From: Kastovskya adunca ATA6-11-RM4
GTDB lineage: Bacteria > Cyanobacteriota > Cyanobacteriia > Cyanobacteriales > Coleofasciculaceae
Direction of reading: 5' to 3'
Assembly (NCBI GenBank): GCA_019359445.1
Contig: JAHHHJ010000006.1
Coordinates: 181,020-245,019, forward strand
Length of the DNA: 64,000 bases
Shown here: positions 15,912-24,201 of the stretch, one piece after another
Layout of the letters: every line of letters starts with the position of its first letter
Position numbering within the stretch: the stretch's first letter is position 1
Translations under genes and position numbers: made by a program
The notes under the pieces: generated by a model
The model's database searches: none
What the model was told of the DNA's origin: nothing
What the model saw: the letters and a program-made list of their open reading frames with translations, nothing else

Positions 15912-17804
15912 ATGAGTGACCTGAGTCTGCTGACTGTTGCTGTCTTAACAGCCGGAAAAACGTCTCCCCTAGAAGCGCTGCCACCTTTTCCTAATCTGCC
16001 AGTGAACTCATTCCCCGACTCATCTGAGGATGAATTATCACAACGGGAGTTACCGAGTGTAGAGGCAACGATACCGGAATTTAGCGCGATCGCGTTTAGT
16101 TCTGAGTCTCTGCAATTAGAACCAGCAACATCATCGAACTCTACTGAGATTCCAGGTTTTCAGGATACCCGCGATCGCGTCTTGGGTTCCGACGAGGAAC
16201 GTAAGGCATCAGTACCTGTAATAGCGATCGCTAAACCGATAACAGAAGAGCAACCCACACCGGAATTTTCTTCCTCGCTTACAGAACCGAAGGCGGCGAT
16301 GGCTCAAGTTACCTCCATAGACCAATTATCGGATGTGCTTCCCACTGACTGGGCTTACCAAGCCCTCCAGAACCTTGTCAAACGCTATGGGGTACTATCC
16401 GGCTATCCTGACGGGACATTCCGGGGCGATCGCCCAATTTCTCGCTACGAGTTTGCCGCCGCTTTGCAAGCCACGCTAGATACGCTTTCTAAAATCATTG
16501 CCGAACAACAGCAAACCCAGGTTTCCCAAGCAGATCTACTCGTTCTGGAACGTTTGCAAGCCAACTACGCCATCGAATTAGCAGATTTAAAAAGTCGAAT
16601 TGATGGTGTAGAAGCTCGCACTACTCAACTAGAAACGCAGCAGTTTTCCACCACTACTCGACTATTTGGTCAAGCGATCGTTGGTTTACAGGGCAGCAAT
16701 CAAGTAGATGTAGATTTGTTTCCCAGAGATGGAGTGCCAGAACGTTCTGGCGAGGCACAGCTCAATTTAGCAGGTAATGTTCAGCTATCTCTGGCAACCT
16801 CGTTCACAGGACGCGACTTGCTGCTGACGGGGTTACAAGCGGGGAATCTTGTCTCTTTTGCACCGCTTGTCTTTACTAATATGGGGCGCTTATCGACGGA
16901 GTTAGATAGCGGTAATGACTTGGTTTTGAGCGATTTATCCTACCGTTTTCCCCTTTCTCCTAACTTCGGCGTTATCGTTGGCCCGGCGGGAGTCAATGCT
17001 ATCAATACTTTTCGCGGTATTAATCCCCTAGAAGGAGCTGGGGAGGGGGCGATTTCCTTATTAGGTCAGCGCAACCCGATTTTGGGAATCGGGAATGGTA
17101 CGGGCGGTATTGGCTTAGACTGGCAAGTTAACCGACGCTTGAGCGTACAAGGGGTATATAGTGCCGAAAATCCCAGTCGTACAGGCATTTTTAGCGGGAG
17201 AACTACTGCGGGGGTGCAGGTAGCGATCGCTCCTACAAATAATCTCGACCTCGGCTTACACTACCTCTACTCTCACTCTCCCGATGGCTTTCTCAGCATC
17301 GGTACGGGCGATAACCAACTACTCTCACCCCTAGCCCCCATCATCTCGCCTGAGACATCCTTTGCCTTCAATACTCACGCCATCGGAGCCACCTTAGCGT
17401 GGCGTGTCAACCCTCGCTGGACTATGGGAACTTGGGGAGGCTGGACTCACTCCGCTCCAGTCAACCTTTCAGGTGCTGTGGAAACCACTAACTGGATGGT
17501 ATTTTCTGCCTTTCCTGACCTATTTAGTAATGGCAACATGGGCGGAATTTTATTCGGACAGCCGCCTAAAATCACCTCCAGCACCTTGCCGGATGGCTTC
17601 AACTTTCCCAACTTTTTACGCGACTTAAGTGGGACACCAGGAGGGCGTGCGGATACAGCCTTGCATCTAGAACTTTTTTATCGCGCCAGAGTTACCAACA
17701 ACATTTCCCTGACTCCAGGTGTTTTAGTGATTTTCAATCCCGACCACAATGCCGCTAATGATGCTTTAGTGATCGGGACACTCAGAGCCTCATTTCAGTT
17801 TTAA
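15912..17804 (+). CDS. SLH-domain iron-uptake-type porin
   Basis: A 630-residue outer-membrane porin of the cyanobacterial SLH-OprB class, which lets small solutes, including inorganic iron, cross the outer membrane. A short hydrophobic N terminus and a long Glu/Pro/Ser-rich linker (to about 135) precede one SLH domain (LPTDWAYQALQNL, GYPDGTFRGDRPISRYEF, about 143-190) that anchors to peptidoglycan. A coiled coil (about 195-250) and an OprB-like beta barrel follow, ending in Phe as outer-membrane proteins do (RASFQF). The signal peptide is unusually weak for the family. A GTG or ATG further upstream or a frameshift could hide a better one. It is followed 81 bases later by another secreted-protein gene. 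Confidence 0.88.
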   Translation: MSDLSLLTVAVLTAGKTSPLEALPPFPNLPVNSFPDSSEDELSQRELPSVEATIPEFSAIAFSSESLQLEPATSSNSTEIPGFQDTRDRVLGSDEERKASVPVIAIAKPITEEQPTPEFSSSLTEPKAAMAQVTSIDQLSDVLPTDWAYQALQNLVKRYGVLSGYPDGTFRGDRPISRYEFAAALQATLDTLSKIIAEQQQTQVSQADLLVLERLQANYAIELADLKSRIDGVEARTTQLETQQFSTTTRLFGQAIVGLQGSNQVDVDLFPRDGVPERSGEAQLNLAGNVQLSLATSFTGRDLLLTGLQAGNLVSFAPLVFTNMGRLSTELDSGNDLVLSDLSYRFPLSPNFGVIVGPAGVNAINTFRGINPLEGAGEGAISLLGQRNPILGIGNGTGGIGLDWQVNRRLSVQGVYSAENPSRTGIFSGRTTAGVQVAIAPTNNLDLGLHYLYSHSPDGFLSIGTGDNQLLSPLAPIISPETSFAFNTHAIGATLAWRVNPRWTMGTWGGWTHSAPVNLSGAVETTNWMVFSAFPDLFSNGNMGGILFGQPPKITSSTLPDGFNFPNFLRDLSGTPGGRADTALHLELFYRARVTNNISLTPGVLVIFNPDHNAANDALVIGTLRASFQF

Positions 17805-17885
17805 GCCAAATCGTTTTTCCAGTTTCCGGTTTGGGCGCATCTGCTCGGTAGATCTAAATCGAAGGCAGATAAGGAACATCTAGCA

Positions 17886-19130
17886 ATGCAGCCGATTTCA
17901 TCCCGAACCCAACTAGGCTTGAGAGTGTTGGCTAGCGGCAGTTTCGCTGCCACGATTCTGAGCTTGGGGACATCAGGGGCTTTTGCCCAGATCATTATTA
18001 ACGGCACTGGCACGGTAACGGGTACATTTACGCCTCCACCTGGCAACCCAAATTTCAATCGAAGCACGACAAGAGTAGACACGAATGCCGCAGGTCAATA
18101 TTTCCGCAACGGTGTTTTGGTTTATTCTGCCCCCGATCCTAGTTATGTCGGAACGAGAGCCGATGGCAGGCACTATGTAGACTTTCGGGGAATCCCTGTT
18201 GTCTCTACGAATGGAACGATTACCTCTGATGTATTTACTAGCGGTAATCTTCAACCCCGCACCCGCACGGGACAGGCAGGAACCACATTATTTGGGACAG
18301 TTCAAGACGAGTTTGTTGCCAGAGGCTACTGGGAAGGGATTGTGACTGATCCAGCCACAGGGCAACAATATCAAGGTGTATTTGAGTTTCGGGGACAAGG
18401 CCCACGATACAGCGATGCCAATGGGGGTACTAGTCCAACGGTGTTTGATTTTGGCTCTGAGTACAATTTTGCTAATGGGCTACGTCCCACAATGCCAAAT
18501 CCTCTCCCTTCATTTACTATCCCTGCGAGTGGGATGCCTGTGAGGTTACGGGTAACGGTGCCTGCGGGGGTTAATCCGGTTAATCCAGTTAATCCTCCTG
18601 TTAATCCAGTTAATCCGGTTAATCCTCCGGTTAATCCGGTTAATCCGGTTAATCCTCCGGTTAATCCAGTTAATCCAGTTAATCCTCCTGTCAATCCGGT
18701 TAATCCGGTTAATCCTCCTGTCAATCCGGTTAATCCAGTTAATCCTCCTGTCAATCCGGTCAATCCGGTTAATCCTCCTGTCAATCCAGTCAATCCGGTT
18801 AATCCTCCTGTCAATCCAGTTAATCCGGTTAATCCTGGAGGTGTTACCAGCCCTGAACCTGTCACGGGTGGGGGTGCTATGGCTCCGGCACCGATTGCAG
18901 GTGGAGGTAATATGGCTCCAGGAGGCGGGAACGTAACGCCGCCAACTAGCGTTGATGCGCCTGTTTTCAGCAGTAATGGGACATTGAACGTTAGCCGTGT
19001 TGTTCTGGATTATTCCGCTTGTGCGTCTTTGCCACCGGATAAGGCAGAGGAAAATAATGCTAGTTGCGGGATTGAGCCACCTACAGATCAACCGATTGTT
19101 GGCCCTCGCAGTCGGGTGCTGTTGCGTTGA
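17886..19130 (+). CDS. Secreted protein with [10 protein letters not shown] tandem repeat
   Basis: A 414-residue exported protein. It has a signal peptide with a typical AFAQ cleavage site (about 31-34) and an N-terminal domain (about 35-225) rich in Gly, Thr and Asn. A rigid linker has nine copies of a 10-residue unit [10 protein letters not shown] (about 229-318), and the last unit ends PG. A Gly/Met/Pro segment and a C-terminal tail with two Cys (SACASLP, ASCGIE) follow. The repeat looks like a Pro-rich spacer that projects a domain from the cell surface. It lies 81 bases after the porin gene on the same strand and may be cotranscribed. No domain is recognised. Function unknown. Confidence 0.75.
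   Translation: MQPISSRTQLGLRVLASGSFAATILSLGTSGAFAQIIINGTGTVTGTFTPPPGNPNFNRSTTRVDTNAAGQYFRNGVLVYSAPDPSYVGTRADGRHYVDFRGIPVVSTNGTITSDVFTSGNLQPRTRTGQAGTTLFGTVQDEFVARGYWEGIVTDPATGQQYQGVFEFRGQGPRYSDANGGTSPTVFDFGSEYNFANGLRPTMPNPLPSFTIPASGMPVRLRVTVPAGVNPVNPVNPPVNPVNPVNPPVNPVNPVNPPVNPVNPVNPPVNPVNPVNPPVNPVNPVNPPVNPVNPVNPPVNPVNPVNPPVNPVNPVNPGGVTSPEPVTGGGAMAPAPIAGGGNMAPGGGNVTPPTSVDAPVFSSNGTLNVSRVVLDYSACASLPPDKAEENNASCGIEPPTDQPIVGPRSRVLLR
18570..18839 (+). repeat. Nine 30-bp in-frame tandem repeats
   Basis: Nine contiguous 30-base units, each coding [10 protein letters not shown] (last PG). Units differ mainly at third codon positions (GTT/GTC, CCG/CCA/CCT), that is, silently. The array is exactly 270 bases, in frame with the secreted-protein gene. 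Confidence 0.95.
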
Positions 19131-19149
19131 GCAAATCGCCTAAAAAAAA

Positions 19150-19176
19150 GGATGTCACCCGACAATGGTGACATCC
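19150..19176 (-). terminator. Terminator of the 56-aa gene
   Basis: GGATGTCACC (19150-19159) pairs perfectly with GGTGACATCC (19167-19176). On the minus strand a run of eight T follows, giving a classic intrinsic terminator for the small gene ending at 19245. It may also stop the convergent secreted-protein transcript, which ends at 19130. Confidence 0.85.
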
Positions 19177-19244
19177 CTGTTAAGTTTTCCGGACAGGTGT
19201 AAGACTCATCTGTGTGAGGTGTCAGGATAATTTTAAATGCTGCT

Positions 19245-19415
19245 TTAGTCGAGGCGAAGGTAGCTGGCTTCTGCTTCTAGCTGCCGGATCAAGGATTCGT
19301 CACCATTGGCTCTCGCTACTTCTATGCGGTGCTGCAAGTTTTTCCGAAGATTCTCGCGATGGGCAGTGGCAGCTATTTGTGCTTTGTTATGCAGATTTTT
19401 GTTCACGGTAAACAT
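19245..19415 (-). CDS. Small conserved helical protein, 56 aa
   Basis: A 56-codon gene too short for a 60-residue cutoff, ATG at 19415 and TAA at 19245-19247. The product begins MFTVNKNLHNKAQ and contains the block ENLRKNLQHRIEVARANGD followed by LIRQLEAEASYLRL. It is all-helical and charged, and this block resembles small cyanobacterial proteins of unknown function that I recall. Downstream is a strong intrinsic terminator (19150-19176) in the right orientation, which supports a real transcription unit. It may bind nucleic acid or a partner protein, but nothing in the sequence shows it. Confidence 0.7.
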   Translation of the reverse strand: MFTVNKNLHNKAQIAATAHRENLRKNLQHRIEVARANGDESLIRQLEAEASYLRLD

Positions 19416-19675
19416 TCCCTCGCTTTTAATTCAGATATAGTCTCTATCCCAAATTAACATGGACAGAATTAGGCTGTGTAGAGCAACTGTGTTATTTGAT
19501 ACAGAAATTAGCAAATATTTAAGTATAAGCGATCGCTACTGATTTATTTCGCCACAGGTTGAATGAACTGAGTCTGTCTGGTTGACTTTGGCAAAAAGCC
19601 GATTAGATATCCTAAGGTGAAGCGCCAAGCATGACAACTGGCGATTGGCGATCGCTCTAATCCTTACCTGCAATA

Positions 19676-20479
19676 ATGCCCAAAAGTACGATTCTCACAC
19701 TTCTAAGTGACTTTGGTTTAAGCGATGTTTATGTGGGGGTGATGAAGGGAATTATTGCTCAAATTAACCCACAGTTAATGGTTATAGATTTGACCCACCA
19801 GATTCCGCCTCAAGATTTGGCAGCGGGTCGATTTTGTCTGATGAGTGCCTGCCCATACTTTCCAACGGAGACGGTGCATGTGGCGGTTGTCGATCCGGGT
19901 GTGGGGAGTCGTCGTCGAGCGATCGCGCTGCAATTGGAATCCGGTTTTTTTGTCGGCCCTGATAATGGTCTTTTTAGTGGTGTATTGAGTCAAAGTTCAG
20001 CTATCGCTGTGGTGGAGTTAACTAATTCCCAATACTGGCGCTCCCCTACCCCCAGCACCACGTTTCACGGTCGAGATATCTTTGCCCCGGTAGGAGCGCA
20101 TCTTGCTAGTGGTGTTCCTCTAGAAAAACTGGGAAAACTTATCGCTCCAGACTCTCTAGTTCAACTAGAAATTCCTGTCAGGAAAGTCACACAGACAACA
20201 GTTACAGGTTGCATTCAGTACAGCGATCGCTTCGGTAATTTAGTCACAAATATTCCGGCGGCTGATGTGGCAGGAAAGACCTGGTCAGTTGCCATCGGCG
20301 ATCGCCTCATTCCCAGCGGTCAAACCTACAGTGAAAGCCAAGTGGGAAGCCTGATTGCCTTAGTGGGTAGTCACGGCTGGGTGGAAGTTGCTGTTCATGG
20401 CGGTAATGCTCAATCCCAGTTGCAGCTCAATTGGGGTGCAGCCGTTGAAGTCGTGTTGACCACAGCCGAGGAGTATTGA
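19676..20479 (+). CDS. SAM hydrolase (DUF62 / chlorinase-fluorinase family)
   Basis: A 267-residue protein of the SAM hydroxide adenosyltransferase family, which splits S-adenosylmethionine into adenosine and methionine using water. The N-terminal domain shows LLSDFGLSDVYVGVMKG (about 8-24), IDLTHQIPPQD (about 38-48), VVDPGVGSRR (about 72-81) and FVGPDNGLFS (about 92-101). TTFHGRDIFAPVGAH (about 128-142) and the C-terminal beta-barrel complete the fold. These are the family hallmarks. Halogenases of the same fold are rare and need extra loop residues not obvious here, so hydrolase is the safer call. Confidence 0.88.
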   Translation: MPKSTILTLLSDFGLSDVYVGVMKGIIAQINPQLMVIDLTHQIPPQDLAAGRFCLMSACPYFPTETVHVAVVDPGVGSRRRAIALQLESGFFVGPDNGLFSGVLSQSSAIAVVELTNSQYWRSPTPSTTFHGRDIFAPVGAHLASGVPLEKLGKLIAPDSLVQLEIPVRKVTQTTVTGCIQYSDRFGNLVTNIPAADVAGKTWSVAIGDRLIPSGQTYSESQVGSLIALVGSHGWVEVAVHGGNAQSQLQLNWGAAVEVVLTTAEEY

Positions 20480-20504
20480 AGCTAAAGTAAAAAAAGACCT
20501 AGAT

Positions 20505-20538
20505 AATGTAGAAACATAACAGGCTACGCCTCTACATT
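20505..20538 (+). repeat. Small nested inverted repeat
   Basis: AATGTAGA (20505-20512) pairs TCTACATT (20531-20538), and AGGC/GCCT (20521-20531) forms an inner alternative stem. It lies between the SAM hydrolase and DUF2301 genes and may be a remnant interspersed repeat or a weak terminator. Confidence 0.45.
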
Positions 20539-20580
20539 TAGTAATAAACGACGATTAGAAGTAGGAATATACGACTTTTT

Positions 20581-21240
20581 ATGACATTACAACAGCCGTT
20601 GCAACCAGAAGTTTACCAGGGACAATTTGGGGAATTTACGATTACCGATCGCGATCGCCAGGGCGTGATCATCTACCGCGCGGCTCTCATGGTGGCGGCG
20701 TTAAGCTTCGCCTTGGGTAGCGCTTTGGTGCTGGTGCAGGGAAACAATCCAGCCGTTTTATCAGCTCTGACTCCCCTCTATGTGGTGTTTTCTCTGGGGT
20801 TAGGGGTGAGTTTGCTGACGATTCACATTTACATGGCATCCCTGCATCGACTGCTGCAACTCTTCTGGCTGATTGGCAGTGTGGCAGCTGTGGTAGTGGC
20901 GTTGCAGAGCCGCGAACCGTTGGCGTTGTATGTGTACGAACACCCTTTAACCATTTTAGGTATCGGCTTTACTTTTGCTACCTTGACAGGCATTTACTTC
21001 AAGGAAGCCTTCTGCTTTAATCGCTTTGAAACTAAGTTTCTCGCTCCCTTAGTACCCGCGTTGCTTTTAGGACATCTCGCAGGTGTCTTACCCCCAGCAT
21101 GGGGAGCAAATTTATTAGGAGCTTGGGCAGTGCTATTTCTAGTGTTTGCCCTACGCAAAACCGTGCAACCGATTCCACCGGATATTGGTGATAAGTCGGT
21201 TTTTGCTTATCTTAAAGAACAGCAAACGGCTCATTCTTGA
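20581..21240 (+). CDS. DUF2301 integral membrane protein
   Basis: A 219-residue cyanobacterial membrane protein matching the DUF2301 family as I recall it. A polar N terminus (YQGQFGEFTITDRDRQGVI) is followed by about six membrane segments starting near residue 33, with a conserved FKEAFCFNRFE loop (about 141-151) and a polar C-terminal tail. Function is not known. It is followed nine bases later by an SDR gene with its own ribosome-binding site, so the two are probably an operon. Confidence 0.8.
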   Translation: MTLQQPLQPEVYQGQFGEFTITDRDRQGVIIYRAALMVAALSFALGSALVLVQGNNPAVLSALTPLYVVFSLGLGVSLLTIHIYMASLHRLLQLFWLIGSVAAVVVALQSREPLALYVYEHPLTILGIGFTFATLTGIYFKEAFCFNRFETKFLAPLVPALLLGHLAGVLPPAWGANLLGAWAVLFLVFALRKTVQPIPPDIGDKSVFAYLKEQQTAHS

Positions 21241-21249
21241 GGAGAAATC

Positions 21250-22014
21250 ATGAGTTTGCAGGGGAAGGTGGCAATTGTCACCGGAGGTGGACAGGGAATT
21301 GGCAAGGCGATCGCGCAGCGATTTTTGATAGAAGGGCTAAAAGTCGTTATTGCTGAAGTTGACGAAGCAGCCGGAGAGGAAACCGCAGCGGAATATGAGA
21401 ATTTAGGAGCGATCGCTTTTATTCCTACAGATGTTTCCGATCAGGAGTCTGTTAAAAACTTGGTGGAAAAAACCAGCAATAAATTTGGCGGCATTGATAT
21501 TTTAGTCAACAATGCGGCTCTGGCAAATCCTGAAAATCCTCCGATTACAGAACTCAGTTTAGAGGATTGGAATCAAACGCTTGCGGTTAATCTTACAGGC
21601 GCATTCTTGTGTACAAAACACGCGGTTCCTTACTTGAGAAAAAATAAAGGCGCAATTGTTAATATTGCTTCTACAAGAGCGTTAATGTCAGAGCCGGATA
21701 CTGAAGCTTATGCTGCCACAAAAGGTGGAATTGTTGCCCTAACTCACGCTTTGGCAATTAGTTTAGGCTCAGATATCCGCGTCAACTGCATTAGCCCAGG
21801 ATGGATAGAAGTTAGTAACTGGAAAAAGCAATCCTCTAAACAAGAACCACAACTGAAAGAACAAGATCATCAACAACATCCAGCCGGAAGAGTCGGGACA
21901 CCTGAAGATGTGGCTTCCCTGGTGGTTTATTTAGTCTCCGAGGAAGCAGGATTCATTACGGGGACAAACATGATCGTTGATGGAGGCGTGACGCGGAAGA
22001 TGATTTATGTCTAA
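21250..22014 (+). CDS. Short-chain dehydrogenase/reductase
   Basis: A 254-residue classical SDR. The cofactor motif TGGGQGIG (11-18), NNAA (87-90), and catalytic Ser141, Tyr154 and Lys158 (YAATK) are all present. The C terminus has GFITGTNMIVDGGVT. No Asp or Arg pattern lets me say NAD or NADP with confidence. The closest named relatives are glucose 1-dehydrogenase-like SDRs, but substrate remains open. GAGGAG seven bases before ATG 21250 gives strong translation, and the start lies nine bases after the DUF2301 stop. A shared terminator lies at 22170-22192. Confidence 0.88.
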   Translation: MSLQGKVAIVTGGGQGIGKAIAQRFLIEGLKVVIAEVDEAAGEETAAEYENLGAIAFIPTDVSDQESVKNLVEKTSNKFGGIDILVNNAALANPENPPITELSLEDWNQTLAVNLTGAFLCTKHAVPYLRKNKGAIVNIASTRALMSEPDTEAYAATKGGIVALTHALAISLGSDIRVNCISPGWIEVSNWKKQSSKQEPQLKEQDHQQHPAGRVGTPEDVASLVVYLVSEEAGFITGTNMIVDGGVTRKMIYV

Positions 22015-22067
22015 TCTTCTTACCCCCTCTCAAACAATCAGCCCAATTGTCTAGCAATCGCCACATA

Positions 22068-22143
22068 GGTTAGGACATTCCTGATTCTCTAAAAGCAAGT
22101 GCTAGTTGAATCTTAAACTCACTGACTCAGGACTTTGTTATAA
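22068..22143 (+). repeat. 76-bp dispersed repeat, copy A
   Basis: This stretch aligns without gaps to 53087-53162, 60 of 76 positions identical by my count (about 79 percent). It lies 53 bases downstream of the SDR stop codon. It carries no ORF or obvious stem and matches no named repeat I know. Confidence 0.75.
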
Positions 22144-22354
22144 AAGTTAGTTTCAATGCCATAAAAAAAGGAAGAGAACTGAAGTCTCTTCCCTTATTTT
22201 TATGGGGTTTGTCTGCTTTTTCGCTCTCTCTGAGCTTTTTACGCAGCAGTTGAGTTTGTTTCTTGAGCTGTCGCTGTCTCGCCGAGCCGCCTTTACCTTT
22301 ATCGTTTCGCCCCTGGCGACGAGGAGATTCCCACCGCTTGAGTCGCTGTGTCAT
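22127..22354 (-). CDS. Small very basic protein, possible
   Basis: A 75-codon frame starting MTQRLKRWESPRRQG at ATG 22354, 22 bases downstream of tRNA-Leu on the same strand. The first 50 residues are extremely Lys/Arg/Gln-rich and look like a real small nucleic-acid-binding or disordered protein. The last part runs through an intrinsic terminator (22170-22192), which is odd for a gene. Either the true stop has been lost, or the frame is chance. No good ribosome-binding site is seen. Confidence 0.4.
   Translation of the reverse strand: MTQRLKRWESPRRQGRNDKGKGGSARQRQLKKQTQLLRKKLRESEKADKPHKNKGRDFSSLPFFMALKLTFITKS
22170..22192. terminator. Bidirectional intrinsic terminator
   Basis: GGAAGAGA (22170-22177) pairs perfectly with TCTCTTCC (22185-22192) around a 7-base loop. 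T-rich sequence follows on the plus strand and a seven-T run follows on the minus strand. It can end both the plus-strand SDR operon and the minus-strand tRNA-Leu transcript. Confidence 0.85.
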
Positions 22355-22376
22355 GGTAGTTTTTTCTGAATTGGAG

Positions 22377-22459
22377 TGGGCGGGGAGAGACTCGAACTCT
22401 CACGACCAAAGGTCGCCACATTTTGAGTGTGGTGCGTCTACCAATTCCGCCATCCGCCC
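22377..22459 (-). tRNA. tRNA-Leu (anticodon CAA)
   Basis: An 83-base tRNA read on the minus strand, 5' end at 22459. The anticodon stem CCACA/TGTGG encloses loop CTCAAAA, anticodon CAA for UUG. The T arm is GAGAG-TTCGAGT-CTCTC, the D arm contains GGCGGAATTGGTAGACGC, and a long class-II variable arm (GACC-TTT-GGTC) is present. The acceptor stem pairs six bases GGGCGG/CCGCCC plus an A7:C66 mismatch. CCA is not encoded. Its first 22 bases overlap the 3' end of the M48 protease gene on the same strand. Confidence 0.95.
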
Positions 22460-23313
22460 TTGTTTTCAACCTTCTCATTATAACCGATTGATTGCTGTTG
22501 TAGCAAGGATTGATAAGCGGGAGAACTTGCCCAGCGATCGATTTCTCTTGCCCGGATTACGGGGACGGGGTGGGTGAGTTGGGCCGTTTGGGCAGATTTG
22601 AGCATTTGTCCTAACTCCGTTTGGCTGATGTCATCGTAAGCGCGAGCTTGCTCAATGAACGCATCCAAATTGAGTTGGGGGGCGAGGGTGGGGGAACCGC
22701 CAGCGAGTTTCATCAGCACTGACATCACAACTCTGGGATTTTGCGTTGCCAAAAGTGCCGCGCGATCGCAACTAAATTCTGCACAACGTATCCATTCCAG
22801 CATTTGCCCTTGGATGCTTTGAGCGATAACACTACCCCAGTTCGGGATTAGATTGGCTGCCAGAATCAGGATATTGATTGGCGTCAGATAAACACTGTGT
22901 TCGCACTTCAAGTGTCCCAACTCATGGGCAATTACCGCCTGAACCTCTTCTGGTGTCAGTATCTCGATCAAAGAGGTGTGAATCACAATAAAAGGCTGCT
23001 TTCCTCGCATTGCAAAGGTGTAAGCATTGGGGGCTGGATGCTGCTGCACATACAACTGAGGCGGATCTAAATCCAAGGTTTTGCAGGCTTCCAGCAGGAG
23101 TTTATGGAGGTGGGGAAGTTGATTCTCTCCAACTAAGACGCTAGAGGCAATATTGTTTAAGTAAAAAAACTGTTCTGCCAGAGGGCCTAGTAAATTTCGC
23201 ACCATCAAGTCCAACCCTGGTATCTGCTTGAGAGACTGGGTGGCTTCCAAATCTAAGGGATGACGAAAGCGATCGGCTTTTAGACCAACTAAGGGAGGTT
23301 TTGAAAATTCCAT
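22438..23313 (-). CDS. M48-family zinc metallopeptidase
   Basis: A 291-residue membrane-associated protease of the HtpX/Ste24-like M48 family. The zinc motif HELGH is at 130-134 (VIAHELGHLKCEHS), and the third ligand is probably the Glu in CAEFSCDRAALL near 191. A hydrophobic segment (about 142-160, INILILAANLIPNWG) may be a membrane helix. Family members degrade misfolded membrane proteins. The last seven codons, including TAG, lie inside the tRNA-Leu gene: the C terminus GWRNW is encoded by the tRNA acceptor and D-arm sequence. The natural C terminus in relatives may therefore be different. Confidence 0.88.
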   Translation of the reverse strand: MEFSKPPLVGLKADRFRHPLDLEATQSLKQIPGLDLMVRNLLGPLAEQFFYLNNIASSVLVGENQLPHLHKLLLEACKTLDLDPPQLYVQQHPAPNAYTFAMRGKQPFIVIHTSLIEILTPEEVQAVIAHELGHLKCEHSVYLTPINILILAANLIPNWGSVIAQSIQGQMLEWIRCAEFSCDRAALLATQNPRVVMSVLMKLAGGSPTLAPQLNLDAFIEQARAYDDISQTELGQMLKSAQTAQLTHPVPVIRAREIDRWASSPAYQSLLQQQSIGYNEKVENKGGWRNW

Positions 23314-23721
23314 GCGGGCAATAATTTTAGGTTAAATGAGGGGATTGAGCGGTGCTGTTGAGAGGAGCGGCTCTTGATCTGCGGCGGTAATAACAAGGAT
23401 GGCTTTGCCGCTATCTCGCTCAGTAGTGCTGATAAAACCACTATATCGAGAACCACTCAATGTCTGCCGGAATTTGTGGGAAAAAAAGTCCTGAGTCCTG
23501 AGTCCTGAGTCGGGGAGGAAGAGATTAGGGGGATGAGGAAGAAAAGTAGGGGAGTAGGGGAGCAGGCTTCGACGTGAGACTTCGGCGTGAGCGCTCAGTC
23601 GAACGCTCAGCCGAACGGGAGCAGGGGAGCAGGGGAGAAAATAACCAACCCTATTCATACTTCACCCTTCATACTTCATACTTCATACTTCATCCTTCAT
23701 CCTTCCTCCCCGACTCAGCCC
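23314..23721. repeat. Low-complexity and heptanucleotide repeat region
   Basis: About 400 bases of simple repeats. TCCTGAG in three tandem copies around 23490-23512 is followed by GGGGAGtAGGGGAGCAGG tracts (about 23530-23640) and a CTTCATA/CTTCATC heptamer array (about 23655-23705). It also contains TGAGCGCTCA and TCGAACG palindromes near 23590. This is the short tandem repeat class common between genes in filamentous cyanobacteria. Small frames seen here are products of the repeats. Confidence 0.75.
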
Positions 23722-24153
23722 TCAAGACTCCCACCTTTCAAACAACCAGTTCTTGATGCGTGCGAGGCTGTTCCAGTCTGGTTTGCGTGTTAGCCCGTCT
23801 TCTATACTTTCCGCTAATTCATTCCGGACTTCTGGCTCAATCGCCATCGCTTGTTTAACGACATCAATATGTTTGCGAACTCCGGTTTGCTTAGTTTCTA
23901 GCATCGCCAGCGCCAGATTCACCCTACCTTGGGGGGCAGTGGGGTCTAATTTAACGCCTTTGATCGCCACTTTATAGGCTTGTTCTGGTTTGTCGTCCAA
24001 GAGGTACAACCAAGCTAGGCAACTCCAGGCAGCAGCTGTTTTGGGGGAGCGATCGCAAACGTCTTTAAACACGGGAATTAACGTCTCTGGTCCTTCACCC
24101 GCGTTGTAGCGCTCCAGTCCTGTATCAAAAAGAGAAGTAACAGTGTCGTTCAT
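23722..24153 (-). CDS. TPR-domain protein
   Basis: A 143-residue cytoplasmic protein made of tetratricopeptide-like helical pairs (LFDTGLERYNAGEGPETLIPVF, AWSCLAWLYLLDDKPEQAYKVA, GRVNLALAMLETKQ). A helical C terminus contains NELAESIEDGLTRKPDWNSLARIKNWLF. TPR repeats mediate protein contacts, and this size class is common in cyanobacteria. It lies downstream of the SufA-type gene on the same strand but is separated by a terminator-like hairpin (24202-24222), so it probably has its own promoter. Confidence 0.8.
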   Translation of the reverse strand: MNDTVTSLFDTGLERYNAGEGPETLIPVFKDVCDRSPKTAAAWSCLAWLYLLDDKPEQAYKVAIKGVKLDPTAPQGRVNLALAMLETKQTGVRKHIDVVKQAMAIEPEVRNELAESIEDGLTRKPDWNSLARIKNWLFERWES

Positions 24154-24201
24154 CGGCAGTTTTAGTGATTAGTTTTCAGAAGGTTTGTTTCCACAAACAA
24201 A

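Noticed and set aside
18570..18839. 30-bp regular repeats looking like a CRISPR array
   Set aside because: The units are contiguous with no spacers, in frame inside a secreted-protein gene, and differ by silent changes.
18371..18865. Minus-strand open frames (164 and 181 codons) opposite the repeat
   Set aside because: They are antisense copies of the periodic repeat (LTGLTG and RINRI-type patterns) with no ribosome-binding site.
23490..23710. Heptanucleotide tandem arrays as a possible CRISPR or origin
   Set aside because: Units are 7 bases with no spacers. This is the known simple-repeat class of filamentous cyanobacteria.
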